Positions 1 to 4,979 of a stretch of 10,178 nt of DNA are shown here, in pieces. This stretch comes from Oscillospiraceae bacterium (GTDB lineage: Bacteria > Bacillota > Clostridia > Oscillospirales > Ruminococcaceae), in contig JAIEDJ010000026.1 in the NCBI GenBank assembly GCA_029068025.1, positions 1-10,178 of the forward strand, written 5' to 3'. Both the position numbers and the translations under genes were made by a program. Positions within the stretch are counted from its first letter, which is position 1; every line of letters starts with the position of its first letter. The notes under the pieces are model-generated. The model was not told the DNA's origin, did not search any database, and saw nothing but the letters and a program-made list of their open reading frames with translations.

Positions 1-159
1 GCGTTTGTGCGTAGCACAAATGCCATTGCGTTTAACAAACGGCTTTGCCGTTTGTTAAACCGCGCAAAAGGGCGCTGGTCTGTCGGTCAACCCCTCCGTC
101 ACTTCGTGACACCTCCCCACCGGGGAGTCACCTTTGGAATCCCGAAAAAGAACTTTTTC
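1..159. repeat. Hairpin-rich non-coding repeat (partial at window edge)
   Basis: A string of short perfect or near-perfect hairpins packed end to end: arms 1-10/14-23 (one G-T pair), a 14-bp perfect stem 30-43/47-60 with a TTT loop, 98-102/106-110 with a TTC loop, 113-118/122-127, and 144-150/153-159. The tight triplet loops and lack of a ribosome binding site argue for a dispersed palindromic repeat rather than a gene. The block runs off the left edge, so its true boundary is unknown. Similar GTCAC-TTC-GTGAC and CTCCCC...GGGGAG blocks are, from memory, common between genes in gut Clostridia; copy number could not be checked here. Confidence 0.6.
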
Positions 160-168
160 TACAGTTTA

Positions 169-207
169 AGACTGCCCCCGCTTTAAAAGCGGAGGCAGTC
201 TGTTTTT
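169..207 (+). terminator. Rho-independent terminator, rightward
   Basis: Outer arms AGACTGCC (169-176) and GGCAGTCT (194-201) enclose a second perfect stem CCGCTTT/AAAGCGG (178-184/186-192). A run of T (203-207) follows on the plus strand. It would end a plus-strand transcript entering from outside the window. On the minus strand the hairpin is followed by only a weak T-poor tail, so it may stop the leftward membrane-protein transcript (stop at 238) inefficiently. Confidence 0.75.
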
Positions 208-237
208 CATCGTTATGTAGAAATTAAGGCGGCGGGA

Positions 238-735
238 TCAGCCGACAAAGTTGATGTTTTTCTTTCGGGAAAACAATATGATGAGACCGTTGATCGCCAG
301 GATAACTCCGCATACGCCGATAAATATCAGCCCTTTGACTACATTATCCGAAGTGTCGCTGACAAGCCAATTTAGTGTGCTTTCCGCGTTCGTTATGGGA
401 TTGATCATAAACTGACCGACAAACGCCGCGATCCCAACTACAATGTATGAGATCACCGCATTCTTTTTTGATCCTTCCATGAAAACGCCCGCGACAACCA
501 TTATTGACGCAATGAGCAAAATGATCGCGCCGACTCTTGCAAGAACAGCCATGTTAGCGATCTTTTTTGCTTCTCCATCCAGGCTGCTAAGAAGAGCAAA
601 CGCCTCAGACAACGAATTTTTTGCACTTTCCGCTCTCGTATCAATAGAGTAGATCATTGCAAATGCCGAAATACCGCCTATAGCTCCGAGGACACCTCCA
701 ATAAGAAGCGCCAGTGCTCCGATCTTCTTTATCAT
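238..735 (-). CDS. Four-helix integral membrane protein, function unknown
   Basis: The protein is 165 aa and I do not recognise its family. Hydrophobic helices lie at about residues 5-29, 63-86, 92-113 and 134-156. Lysines at 2-4, a Lys pair in the short loop at 90-91 and the RKK tail at 157-159 place both ends and the middle loop in the cytosol. The first outside loop (30-62) is polar and probably helical. An in-frame ATG at 753 would add six residues, but a GGAGGT ribosome binding site lies inside that extension, seven bases before the ATG at 735, so 735 is the better start. The gene follows the SLOG gene in the same direction with no terminator between them, and also has its own promoter (834-862). 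A role as partner or effector of the SLOG protein is possible but unproven. Confidence 0.7.
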   Translation of the reverse strand: MIKKIGALALLIGGVLGAIGGISAFAMIYSIDTRAESAKNSLSEAFALLSSLDGEAKKIANMAVLARVGAIILLIASIMVVAGVFMEGSKKNAVISYIVVGIAAFVGQFMINPITNAESTLNWLVSDTSDNVVKGLIFIGVCGVILAINGLIILFSRKKNINFVG

Positions 736-742
736 TTCTTGT

Positions 743-748
743 ACCTCC
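743..748 (-). promoter_or_regulatory. Ribosome binding site that fixes the start of the membrane protein
   Basis: GGAGGT on the minus strand is seven bases before the ATG at 735-733. The longer reading frame from 753 would place this Shine-Dalgarno sequence inside codons 3 and 4, so the shorter start is preferred. Confidence 0.7.
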
Positions 749-785
749 GTCATTATTTGCTGATATTATAACTCTTTTGACGCAT

Positions 786-820
786 AAATTTCCGCCCGGG
801 GGTCGTCCGCGCGGAAATTT
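786..820 (-). promoter_or_regulatory. Stem-loop in the 5' leader of the membrane-protein gene
   Basis: AAATTTCCGC (786-795) and GCGGAAATTT (811-820) form a perfect 10-bp inverted repeat around a 15-base GC-rich loop. From the promoter at 834-862, transcription should start near 827, so the stem would sit at the very 5' end of a leader of about 90 bases. No T run follows it on the minus strand, so it is not a classical terminator. It could stabilise the 5' end, be a regulatory RNA element or act as a DNA operator; the sequence does not distinguish these. Confidence 0.5.
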
Positions 821-833
821 GCAGCGTTAAATC

Positions 834-862
834 ATTATATCACAGTTTTCGTCAGAAGTCAA
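834..862 (-). promoter_or_regulatory. Sigma-A-type promoter for the membrane-protein gene
   Basis: On the minus strand, TTGACT (862-857) and a perfect TATAAT (839-834) are separated by exactly 17 bases, with a TG one base upstream of the -10 (extended -10). It lies nine bases past the SLOG stop codon. It therefore gives the membrane protein its own transcription besides any read-through. Confidence 0.8.
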
Positions 863-871
863 TACCTTATA

Positions 872-1363
872 TCAAAATTTGTTTCCGAATGCCCCACATA
901 TTTTTTTCTTTTGTTTTTTCGCGTATTTTATGGTTTGATATACTTCGCCGCTTTCGTGTTGGATATAGCAGACGACTAAGTCGGAACGCCTGATCATCCG
1001 GCGGACGCGGCGGCGGAACAGCCTCTTTAAATTAACGGTTATCGGTCTCCTGCAGATCTTGATCTCGTCATAACAGCTTTCAAGTAAATATTTGTTATAG
1101 CGGTATTCATCTGTCACATACGGCAGAACAAGAATGAGCGAGCAATTGCGGCAGCCCGGCTCTTCTCTTACGCGATATACTGCGGCCGTCACCAGAAGAT
1201 CAAAAATGCCTCTGCGCATGACAAGAAATCTGACATTTTCTTTTGTGCGAAGCAGTTTTCTGATAAGGCGTCTGAGCGCGTCTCCGATCTTGGATATATC
1301 GGAATCCGGGATCTCCCGAGGTCCGAAAAAACTTACCGTGTAGATGTTCGGATTTTTTTTCAT
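872..1363 (-). CDS. SLOG (YpsA/DUF1273-like) superfamily protein
   Basis: This 163-aa protein has the layout of the YpsA-like branch of the SLOG Rossmann fold, a family thought to bind nucleotide-type ligands. An early Gly-Pro-Arg sits after the first strand (FFGPRE, 12-17). An RRGIFD motif (50-55) corresponds to the usual glycine-Phe-Asp signature. A hydrophobic strand LILVLPY (76-82) is followed by SDLVVCYI (127-134) and SGEVYQT (138-144). In relatives I remember, the last motif carries two glycines; here the second is Glu140. The middle is very basic (RRRVRRMIRR, 117-126). A GGAGGG ribosome binding site precedes the ATG at 1363, and a strong promoter (1412-1440) drives it divergently from the XRE gene. 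The family call is from motif recognition; the cellular role is unknown. Confidence 0.65.
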   Translation of the reverse strand: MKKNPNIYTVSFFGPREIPDSDISKIGDALRRLIRKLLRTKENVRFLVMRRGIFDLLVTAAVYRVREEPGCRNCSLILVLPYVTDEYRYNKYLLESCYDEIKICRRPITVNLKRLFRRRVRRMIRRSDLVVCYIQHESGEVYQTIKYAKKQKKKICGAFGNKF

Positions 1364-1411
1364 ATGCCCTCCGTTTTTACATATTGCTTTATTATGTGTT
1401 ACATTATATTT

Positions 1412-1440
1412 ATAATATCATAATTAATTTAAATTGTCAA
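1412..1440 (-). promoter_or_regulatory. Promoter for the SLOG gene
   Basis: On the minus strand a perfect TTGACA (1440-1435) is 17 bases from TATTAT (1417-1412). The region is nearly all A/T. The -35 box lies about 25 bases upstream of the XRE start codon, so the divergent XRE promoter must overlap it. Repression of both genes by the XRE protein is therefore plausible. Confidence 0.8.
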
Positions 1441-1464
1441 GCTATTATGTTAAAATAAAATAGG

Positions 1465-1704
1465 GTGATTGACTTGAAAGAGCAATATCATGAATTGTAC
1501 AAGAAAATTGGACTTAAAATTAGCTATTATCGAAAGCTCAAAGGATTAACACAGGAAGCACTTTCCGAAAAAATAAATAAGAGCACAGCTTTTCTCGGTT
1601 CGGTTGAAGCGCCGAATATAAATAGTGCTGTTTCACTTGATACGCTGTTTGATATAGCCGTTGCTCTGGATGTCGCGCCGTATAAGTTTCTTATTGATGA
1701 TTAA
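1465..1704 (+). CDS. Small XRE-family (Cro/C1-type) DNA-binding protein
   Basis: This 79-aa protein is almost entirely one helix-turn-helix domain of the Cro/C1 type, about residues 15-72. The segment IGLKISYYRKLKGLTQEAL leads into helix 2, the recognition region is KSTAFLGSVEAP (39-50), and the end is LFDIAVALDVAPYKFL. There is no effector domain, so it probably acts as a simple dimeric repressor. The start is uncertain. GTG at 1465 gives 79 aa but has a poor ribosome binding site. TTG at 1474 is preceded by GGGTGAT, which matches the extended Shine-Dalgarno, and would give 76 aa. The gene is divergent from the SLOG gene and ends in a strong terminator. Its last codons and terminator are duplicated downstream of hicB. 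Confidence 0.8.
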   Translation: MIDLKEQYHELYKKIGLKISYYRKLKGLTQEALSEKINKSTAFLGSVEAPNINSAVSLDTLFDIAVALDVAPYKFLIDD

Positions 1705-1739
1705 AGATCACAAGCCGCTTTCCAAACCGGAAAGCGGCT
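1663..1739 (+). repeat. 77-bp direct repeat, copy 1 (XRE 3' end plus terminator stem)
   Basis: This copy covers the last 13 codons of the XRE gene, its stop and the following hairpin. It aligns without gaps to 2462-2538 with five mismatches by hand count. The two copies bracket the hicAB cassette. Confidence 0.9.
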
Positions 1740-1745
1740 ATTTTT
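1713..1745 (+). terminator. Rho-independent terminator of the XRE gene
   Basis: A perfect 11-bp stem, AGCCGCTTTCC (1713-1723) and GGAAAGCGGCT (1729-1739), with a five-base loop is followed by A and five T (1741-1745). It ends the XRE transcript just before the hicAB promoter and so isolates the two units. Confidence 0.9.
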
Positions 1746-1749
1746 GCAA

Positions 1750-1793
1750 ATTGATCAATACGTATTGACAAAACACGTGTTATTTGCTATAAT
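1750..1793 (+). promoter_or_regulatory. hicAB promoter with overlapping palindromic operators
   Basis: TTGACA (1765-1770) and TATAAT (1788-1793) match the consensus perfectly and are 17 bases apart; TGC precedes the -10 (extended -10). Three perfect palindromes overlap the core: ATTGATCAAT (1750-1759), a 14-bp palindrome at 1755-1768 running into the -35, and AACACGTGTT (1772-1781) in the spacer. Such sites are expected for autorepression by the HicB antitoxin, whose tail looks like a DNA-binding domain. Which palindrome is bound is not known. Confidence 0.85.
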
Positions 1794-1815
1794 ATTATTA
1801 CCGGGAGGCGAACCT

Positions 1816-1998
1816 ATGACTTTTAAGGATCTGGAAAACTTGCTGAAATCCGACGGCTGGCAGCTTAAGGAAGTGCGCGGTTCGCATTTTCAATATACCC
1901 ATTCGACAAAACCCGGAAAGGTCACAGTACCAAACCACAAGGGCGATATACCCAAAGGCACGGTAAACGCAATTCTGAAACAGGCAGGGCTGAAGTAA
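1816..1998 (+). CDS. hicA: HicA-family mRNA interferase toxin
   Basis: This 60-aa protein has the full HicA pattern: TFKDLENLLKSDGW, then the RGSHFQY motif with catalytic His24, then KVTVPNHKGDIPKGTVNAILKQAGL. HicA toxins have a double-stranded-RNA-binding-like fold and cleave mRNA independently of ribosomes, using the histidine. The length is normal and nothing is missing, so it looks active. The start is the ATG at 1816, with GGGAGG seven bases before it; an upstream in-frame start at 1744 would lie before the promoter and is rejected. The gene order is toxin first and antitoxin 37 bases later, as usual for hicAB. With the TATAAT ending at 1793 the mRNA leader would be only about 15 bases. 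Confidence 0.93.
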   Translation: MTFKDLENLLKSDGWQLKEVRGSHFQYTHSTKPGKVTVPNHKGDIPKGTVNAILKQAGLK

Positions 1999-2035
1999 AC
2001 CTTGCCGATCAAATTCGTTGGGAGGGATCACATTT

Positions 2036-2455
2036 ATGTTATCTGTATATCCCGCTTGCTTTTATAAAGAAAAAGACGGCGGATTTTCCGTTATTTTTCC
2101 CGATCTGGATCATCTGTCCACCTGCGGCGGCAGCCTTGAGGAAGCTATCGAAATGGCGATCGACTGCCTAGCCGGATACCTTTTTGACGCAAAAGTGAAT
2201 AATGAAACGGTCGCCGCTCCGTCGGAGCTTACGGCAATTGATCCGGACGCGGAATATGACGAATATGAATCGGCTTTCGTCAATTTCGTGTCCGTTGATG
2301 TAGACGAATATGCCAAAAAGCATTTTGAAAAAGCCGATAAGAAAACCGTAACCATTCCGCACTGGCTGAATGTTATGGCGGAAAGCAAGGGTGCGAATTT
2401 TTCCGCTATACTTCAAAACGGCTTAAAGGATTTTCTCGGTTTGGACGCTAATTAA
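2036..2455 (+). CDS. hicB: HicB-family antitoxin
   Basis: This 139-aa protein neutralises HicA. The N-terminal half is the degenerate RNase H-like HicB fold: YPACFYKEKDGGFSVIFPDL (5-24), then a Cys-Gly-Gly turn and SLEEAIEMAIDCLAGYL. The middle is acidic (about 70-100). The C-terminus, KTVTIPHWLNVMAESKGANFSAILQNGLKDFLG, resembles the ribbon-helix-helix DNA-binding tail seen in many Bacillota HicB proteins, and would let the complex repress its own promoter. The start is ATG 2036 with GGAGG at 2021-2025, ten bases away; the frame extended to 2018 would begin with a TTG just ahead of the ribosome binding site. Seven bases past the stop, in the same reading frame, begins a remnant of an XRE gene. 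Confidence 0.92.
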   Translation: MLSVYPACFYKEKDGGFSVIFPDLDHLSTCGGSLEEAIEMAIDCLAGYLFDAKVNNETVAAPSELTAIDPDAEYDEYESAFVNFVSVDVDEYAKKHFEKADKKTVTIPHWLNVMAESKGANFSAILQNGLKDFLGLDAN

Positions 2456-2461
2456 TACGCC

Positions 2462-2503
2462 GCTCCGGACGTTGCGCCGAATAAGTTTCTTATTGATGAT
2501 TGA
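2462..2503 (+). pseudogene. Remnant of a second XRE gene (C-terminal 13 codons only)
   Basis: The translation APDVAPNKFLIDD plus stop matches the end of the intact XRE protein (ALDVAPYKFLIDD) with two residue changes. Three of the five base differences in the whole repeat fall on third codon positions. It has no start or upstream portion. It lies in frame with hicB, seven bases after its stop codon, so read-through of that stop would add this tail. Confidence 0.75.
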
Positions 2504-2538
2504 AGATCACAAGCCGCTTTCCAAACCGGAAAGCGGCT
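2462..2538 (+). repeat. 77-bp direct repeat, copy 2
   Basis: This matches 1663-1739 with five mismatches and no gaps by hand alignment. It contains the XRE remnant and the 11-bp hairpin (2512-2522/2528-2538). Unlike copy 1, no T run follows, so the hairpin is probably a weak terminator. Similarity stops abruptly after 2538. Confidence 0.9.
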
Positions 2539-2628
2539 GCAGAATATTAAAAAAGTTATTTTGCCAAGAGCTGCGTACCAAACTTGAGCACAAACGCCCA
2601 AGCCAAGATCAACGTTTTACTGTTCAGT
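2539..2628. other. Intergenic spacer with no recognisable feature
   Basis: I see no gene, promoter or hairpin of note here. It belongs to a 415-base gene-free stretch (2456-2870) that otherwise holds the XRE remnant, two palindromic elements and a terminator. Confidence 0.5.
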
Positions 2629-2752
2629 GCAATTTGCGAAAGCGAGCGCCCGCATTATGCGCTTCGCGCAAAACGCTAGCGGAACGGAGCGTTAGCGGAG
2701 TGAGCATTTCGCGCTCGGCTAGGCGAGCTTTGCTCGCCGGTTCGCAAATTGC
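2629..2752. repeat. Nested palindromic element with 12-bp terminal inverted repeats
   Basis: The 12-base ends GCAATTTGCGAA (2629-2640) and TTCGCAAATTGC (2741-2752) are perfect inverted repeats. Inside them CGAGCGC (2643-2649) pairs with GCGCTCG (2711-2717). Tight hairpins occur at 2658-2662/2666-2670 (TTC loop) and 2722-2728/2732-2738 (TTT loop), and an imperfect stem surrounds about 2673-2696. It resembles the left-edge repeat in style. An open frame through it is arginine/serine-rich and has no ribosome binding site, so I treat it as non-coding. Confidence 0.6.
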
Positions 2753-2758
2753 TTTTAA

Positions 2759-2817
2759 ATAAACAGCCCCTCGTCAACATTATAAAACCGGTCAAAATCA
2801 ACATTTCAGGGGTTTAT
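2759..2817. repeat. Bulged long-loop hairpin
   Basis: ATAAACAGCCCCT (2759-2771) pairs with AGGGGTTTAT (2808-2817) apart from a bulge. The loop holds two near copies of TCAACATT (2773-2780 and 2798-2805). On the minus strand the hairpin is followed by a modestly T-rich tail, so it could help terminate the anti-sigma transcript coming from the right. Function uncertain. Confidence 0.35.
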
Positions 2818-2828
2818 CTACAGTCTGA

Positions 2829-2855
2829 GCAGCGTTGAAGGACGCTGCCTTTTTT
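2829..2855 (+). terminator. Rho-independent terminator, rightward
   Basis: Arms GCAGCGT (2829-2835) and ACGCTGC (2842-2848) with a six-base loop are followed by six T (2850-2855). It would end transcription from the hicAB side before it runs into the convergent operon whose stop is at 2871. Confidence 0.8.
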
Positions 2856-2870
2856 GACGGTTAGCAGCGG

Positions 2871-4364
2871 TCATTTGTTCGGATCGGCAAGGAACTCTTT
2901 TGCTTCGACGCCGTTCGGGTCAAGGTACAATTTCCATCCGCCGCGCTCGAATTTGACCATGCCCGTGTTTACATAGGGTCTTACATCTAAACAGAAGACG
3001 CTGAATCTGATGCAGTCGGAGGTTTTCTCCGTGACCTTTGCTGTCTCCCAATACGGAAGGCCGGAACAGCCCGAGCTGTCGAAATACAAATTTCCGTCGA
3101 TCTCAAGACATGCGGGAAGCGTTCCCTGTTCGCCCCCGTCGGTCATCACGGTGTATGTTCCGTCAGCGTTTTCGGTCATGGTGCCTTTGCCGGTGCGCGC
3201 CATATATTCTTCAGTCGCTTCCTGCGTGTAATATTTCAGCAAAAGCTCTTCAAGCTGTTCGAGCGTATGCGGATATTCAATTCCCCAATACGAGAGTCCG
3301 TTCGTTGGCATAAGCGCATAGCTTTTTTCCGGCTGATCGTCGGACGCTCTGAAACGATAGAGCACCATGTTCGCTTCTTTGCCGATATCAAACCAGAAAT
3401 ACGGGGCGATCGCCTCTCCCGGCAGCGAGTTCAGAATATCTTGCAGCTCAAGATCCTCTTCGGAAAATTCCGTTGGCATTTCGGGGATAAATGTCATGTT
3501 GTAGAAGAAATCCAGCTTCCAGCTGCCGTCCTCAAATAAGGCGATCCCTTCCTGATCAATTAAACTATTGCTGCGCTCCGAATAAATAAATTTTATCACA
3601 TTGTCGGTGTGGGATGTGATCTTTATTGTTGCGGGGTCGATGTACGCCACATCTTCTATCATACCCCACTGTGTGCGGTACAGCTGCCCGCCGGCTTCAA
3701 TAAGAGTCGGTGCCGCGTCTAATGAGCGGTCTGCGCACATTATATTGTTTCCGTCGTCATCGACAGCTGTGTGCCCTGTACCGACAGCCTCCATATAACT
3801 TTTGACAGCGCGGCGTGTAAAATAGCGGTGCAGCAGTTCTTCCACGCCTTCGCATGTCTGCGGAACATCAAACAAGCCCGAGGGTTCGGTTTTCCGGTTT
3901 TCGCCTATCAGGCAATAGTCGTTGTAATTATATCTGCCGTCTGCCATCTTAAGCAAATATCCATCCTCACGGTTGACATTAAGACGATTAAAGATATTGT
4001 CGACATCGGAGGCGTTCCTGATCAGCTCCCGAATTATGGCAAGATGCTCTTCTTCGGCTGAGCCGTTTCCGGAGCTGTCATCGGGAGCGCCTGAGGACGC
4101 GCTGTCGGATACGGACATACCGGAGCCGGTCTGAACAGGCGCAGGATCGATCCCGCCGCCGTTCAGACGGAACCTCGTCAGCGTGAATATTCCCGCGGCT
4201 AACACCGCGATACACGCCGCGCCGCCGAGCAGGAGCTTCGGCAGCCGCTTGGGAGAACGCGGCACGGCGGCAAGCCTCTGCGGACGCTGAACGTCCTCGT
4301 AAATTTCCGAAATGATATGATCGTCCATATCATCGAGTATGTTGAAAAATTCTTCCGATCTCAT
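2871..4364 (-). CDS. Membrane-anchored putative anti-sigma factor / sensor with tandem ectodomain
   Basis: This 497-aa single-pass protein has a short cytosolic N-terminus (1-42) with the motif FFNILDDMDDHIISEIYEDV, one transmembrane helix (about 43-63), a Ser/Asp/Gly-rich linker (about 70-105) and a large outside part. The outside part is two repeats (about 106-286 and 301-481) sharing the pattern L-EELL-(R/K)YxT-A-xYM, then a Gly-x-LY strand and a final GG/GSWKL. The repeat style reminds me of IseA-like inhibitor domains, but weakly. No HxxxCxxC zinc motif of classical anti-sigma domains is visible. The start overlaps the sigma stop as ATGA and has its own AGGAGGG site. A role in binding its neighbour sigma factor and sensing an envelope signal follows from operon context only. 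The rightward paralogue is at 5975-7495. Confidence 0.7.
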   Translation of the reverse strand: MRSEEFFNILDDMDDHIISEIYEDVQRPQRLAAVPRSPKRLPKLLLGGAACIAVLAAGIFTLTRFRLNGGGIDPAPVQTGSGMSVSDSASSGAPDDSSGNGSAEEEHLAIIRELIRNASDVDNIFNRLNVNREDGYLLKMADGRYNYNDYCLIGENRKTEPSGLFDVPQTCEGVEELLHRYFTRRAVKSYMEAVGTGHTAVDDDGNNIMCADRSLDAAPTLIEAGGQLYRTQWGMIEDVAYIDPATIKITSHTDNVIKFIYSERSNSLIDQEGIALFEDGSWKLDFFYNMTFIPEMPTEFSEEDLELQDILNSLPGEAIAPYFWFDIGKEANMVLYRFRASDDQPEKSYALMPTNGLSYWGIEYPHTLEQLEELLLKYYTQEATEEYMARTGKGTMTENADGTYTVMTDGGEQGTLPACLEIDGNLYFDSSGCSGLPYWETAKVTEKTSDCIRFSVFCLDVRPYVNTGMVKFERGGWKLYLDPNGVEAKEFLADPNK

Positions 4365-4921
4365 ATAGAAAATCCCTCCTTGATAAGATATTCTTTCAGT
4401 TTTTTGCGTGTTCTGCTCAAGATCACCATAGCGTTATTCTCGGAGATACCGAAATAATTCGCGATATAGGATATGTCCGCGCAGTACCAGTATCTTAGTA
4501 CAAATACCTTGCGGTTGGTGTCGGAGCACTTTAACAGGAACTTGTTTATTGTGTTGATAAGCTCCTTGCGATCAAGCTCGCCCTCGACGCTGAATTTATC
4601 CGAGATACATTCCTCAAGCTCCTCGAATACAAGCTCGGAAGCCCCGCCGCCGCGTTTTTGTCTCTCGGAGCTTTTCAGCAGATTCAGCGCGTGATGCTTT
4701 GTGAGCTTCCCGAAATACGATGACAGAACGGGCGGTTCTTTCGGAGGAATGGACTCCCACGCCTTGAGAAAAACGGCATTCACACATTCCTTCGCTTCTT
4801 CCTCGTTTTTCAGGATATTTCTCGCGATGGTTTTGCAGTATGCCCCGAATTTCGCAGAGGACGCGGAAATGGCTTTTTCGTCACGTGCCAGAAAAAGCGC
4901 GATTATTTCCCTGTCGTCCAT
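4361..4921 (-). CDS. ECF-type RNA polymerase sigma factor (left copy)
   Basis: This 186-aa protein has the two-domain ECF layout. Region 2 spans about 5-78 and includes the conserved ECVNAVFLKAWESIPP stretch. A linker carries QKRGGG (88-93) and ELEECISD. Region 4 (about 118-180) contains RKVFVLRYWYCADISYIANYFGIS, the helix-turn-helix, and RTRKKLKEYL. It directs RNA polymerase to an unknown regulon. An open frame extends upstream to 5032 but enters the MITE. The ATG at 4921 has an AGGGGAAGTGAT ribosome binding site and aligns end to end with the divergent paralogue, so I use it. The stop overlaps the next gene's ATG (ATGA), indicating coupled translation with the putative anti-sigma protein. 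No classical GAAC-type ECF promoter was clear. Confidence 0.88.
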   Translation of the reverse strand: MDDREIIALFLARDEKAISASSAKFGAYCKTIARNILKNEEEAKECVNAVFLKAWESIPPKEPPVLSSYFGKLTKHHALNLLKSSERQKRGGGASELVFEELEECISDKFSVEGELDRKELINTINKFLLKCSDTNRKVFVLRYWYCADISYIANYFGISENNAMVILSRTRKKLKEYLIKEGFSI

Positions 4922-4944
4922 TTTATCACTTCCCCTGGTGTATT

Positions 4945-4979
4945 TTATTTTAAGAGCCTGTTTAGTATCTCTCAGCACG
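4945..4979 (-). promoter_or_regulatory. Possible hybrid promoter for the left sigma gene
   Basis: TAAAAT on the minus strand, just outside the MITE end (about 4952-4947), is 17 bases from CTGAGA (4/6 match to TTGACA) inside the element's left end. If used, the element supplies the -35 box. The -35 match is weak; this is a prediction only. Confidence 0.35.

Noticed and set aside
45..227. 60-aa open frame through the left-edge repeat
   Set aside because: It runs through stacked hairpins and a terminator, has no ribosome binding site and has repeat-like composition.
238..735. SLATT-type (SLOG-associated two-helix) membrane effector
   Set aside because: The protein has four helices and I see no SLATT signature; only the neighbourhood suggested it.
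765..770. Perfect TATAAT close to the membrane-protein start
   Set aside because: No -35 match lies at a suitable distance; the 834-862 promoter is far better.
2472..2762. 96-aa open frame after hicB
   Set aside because: It crosses the XRE remnant in a different frame, then the palindromic block; Arg/Ser-rich, with no ribosome binding site.
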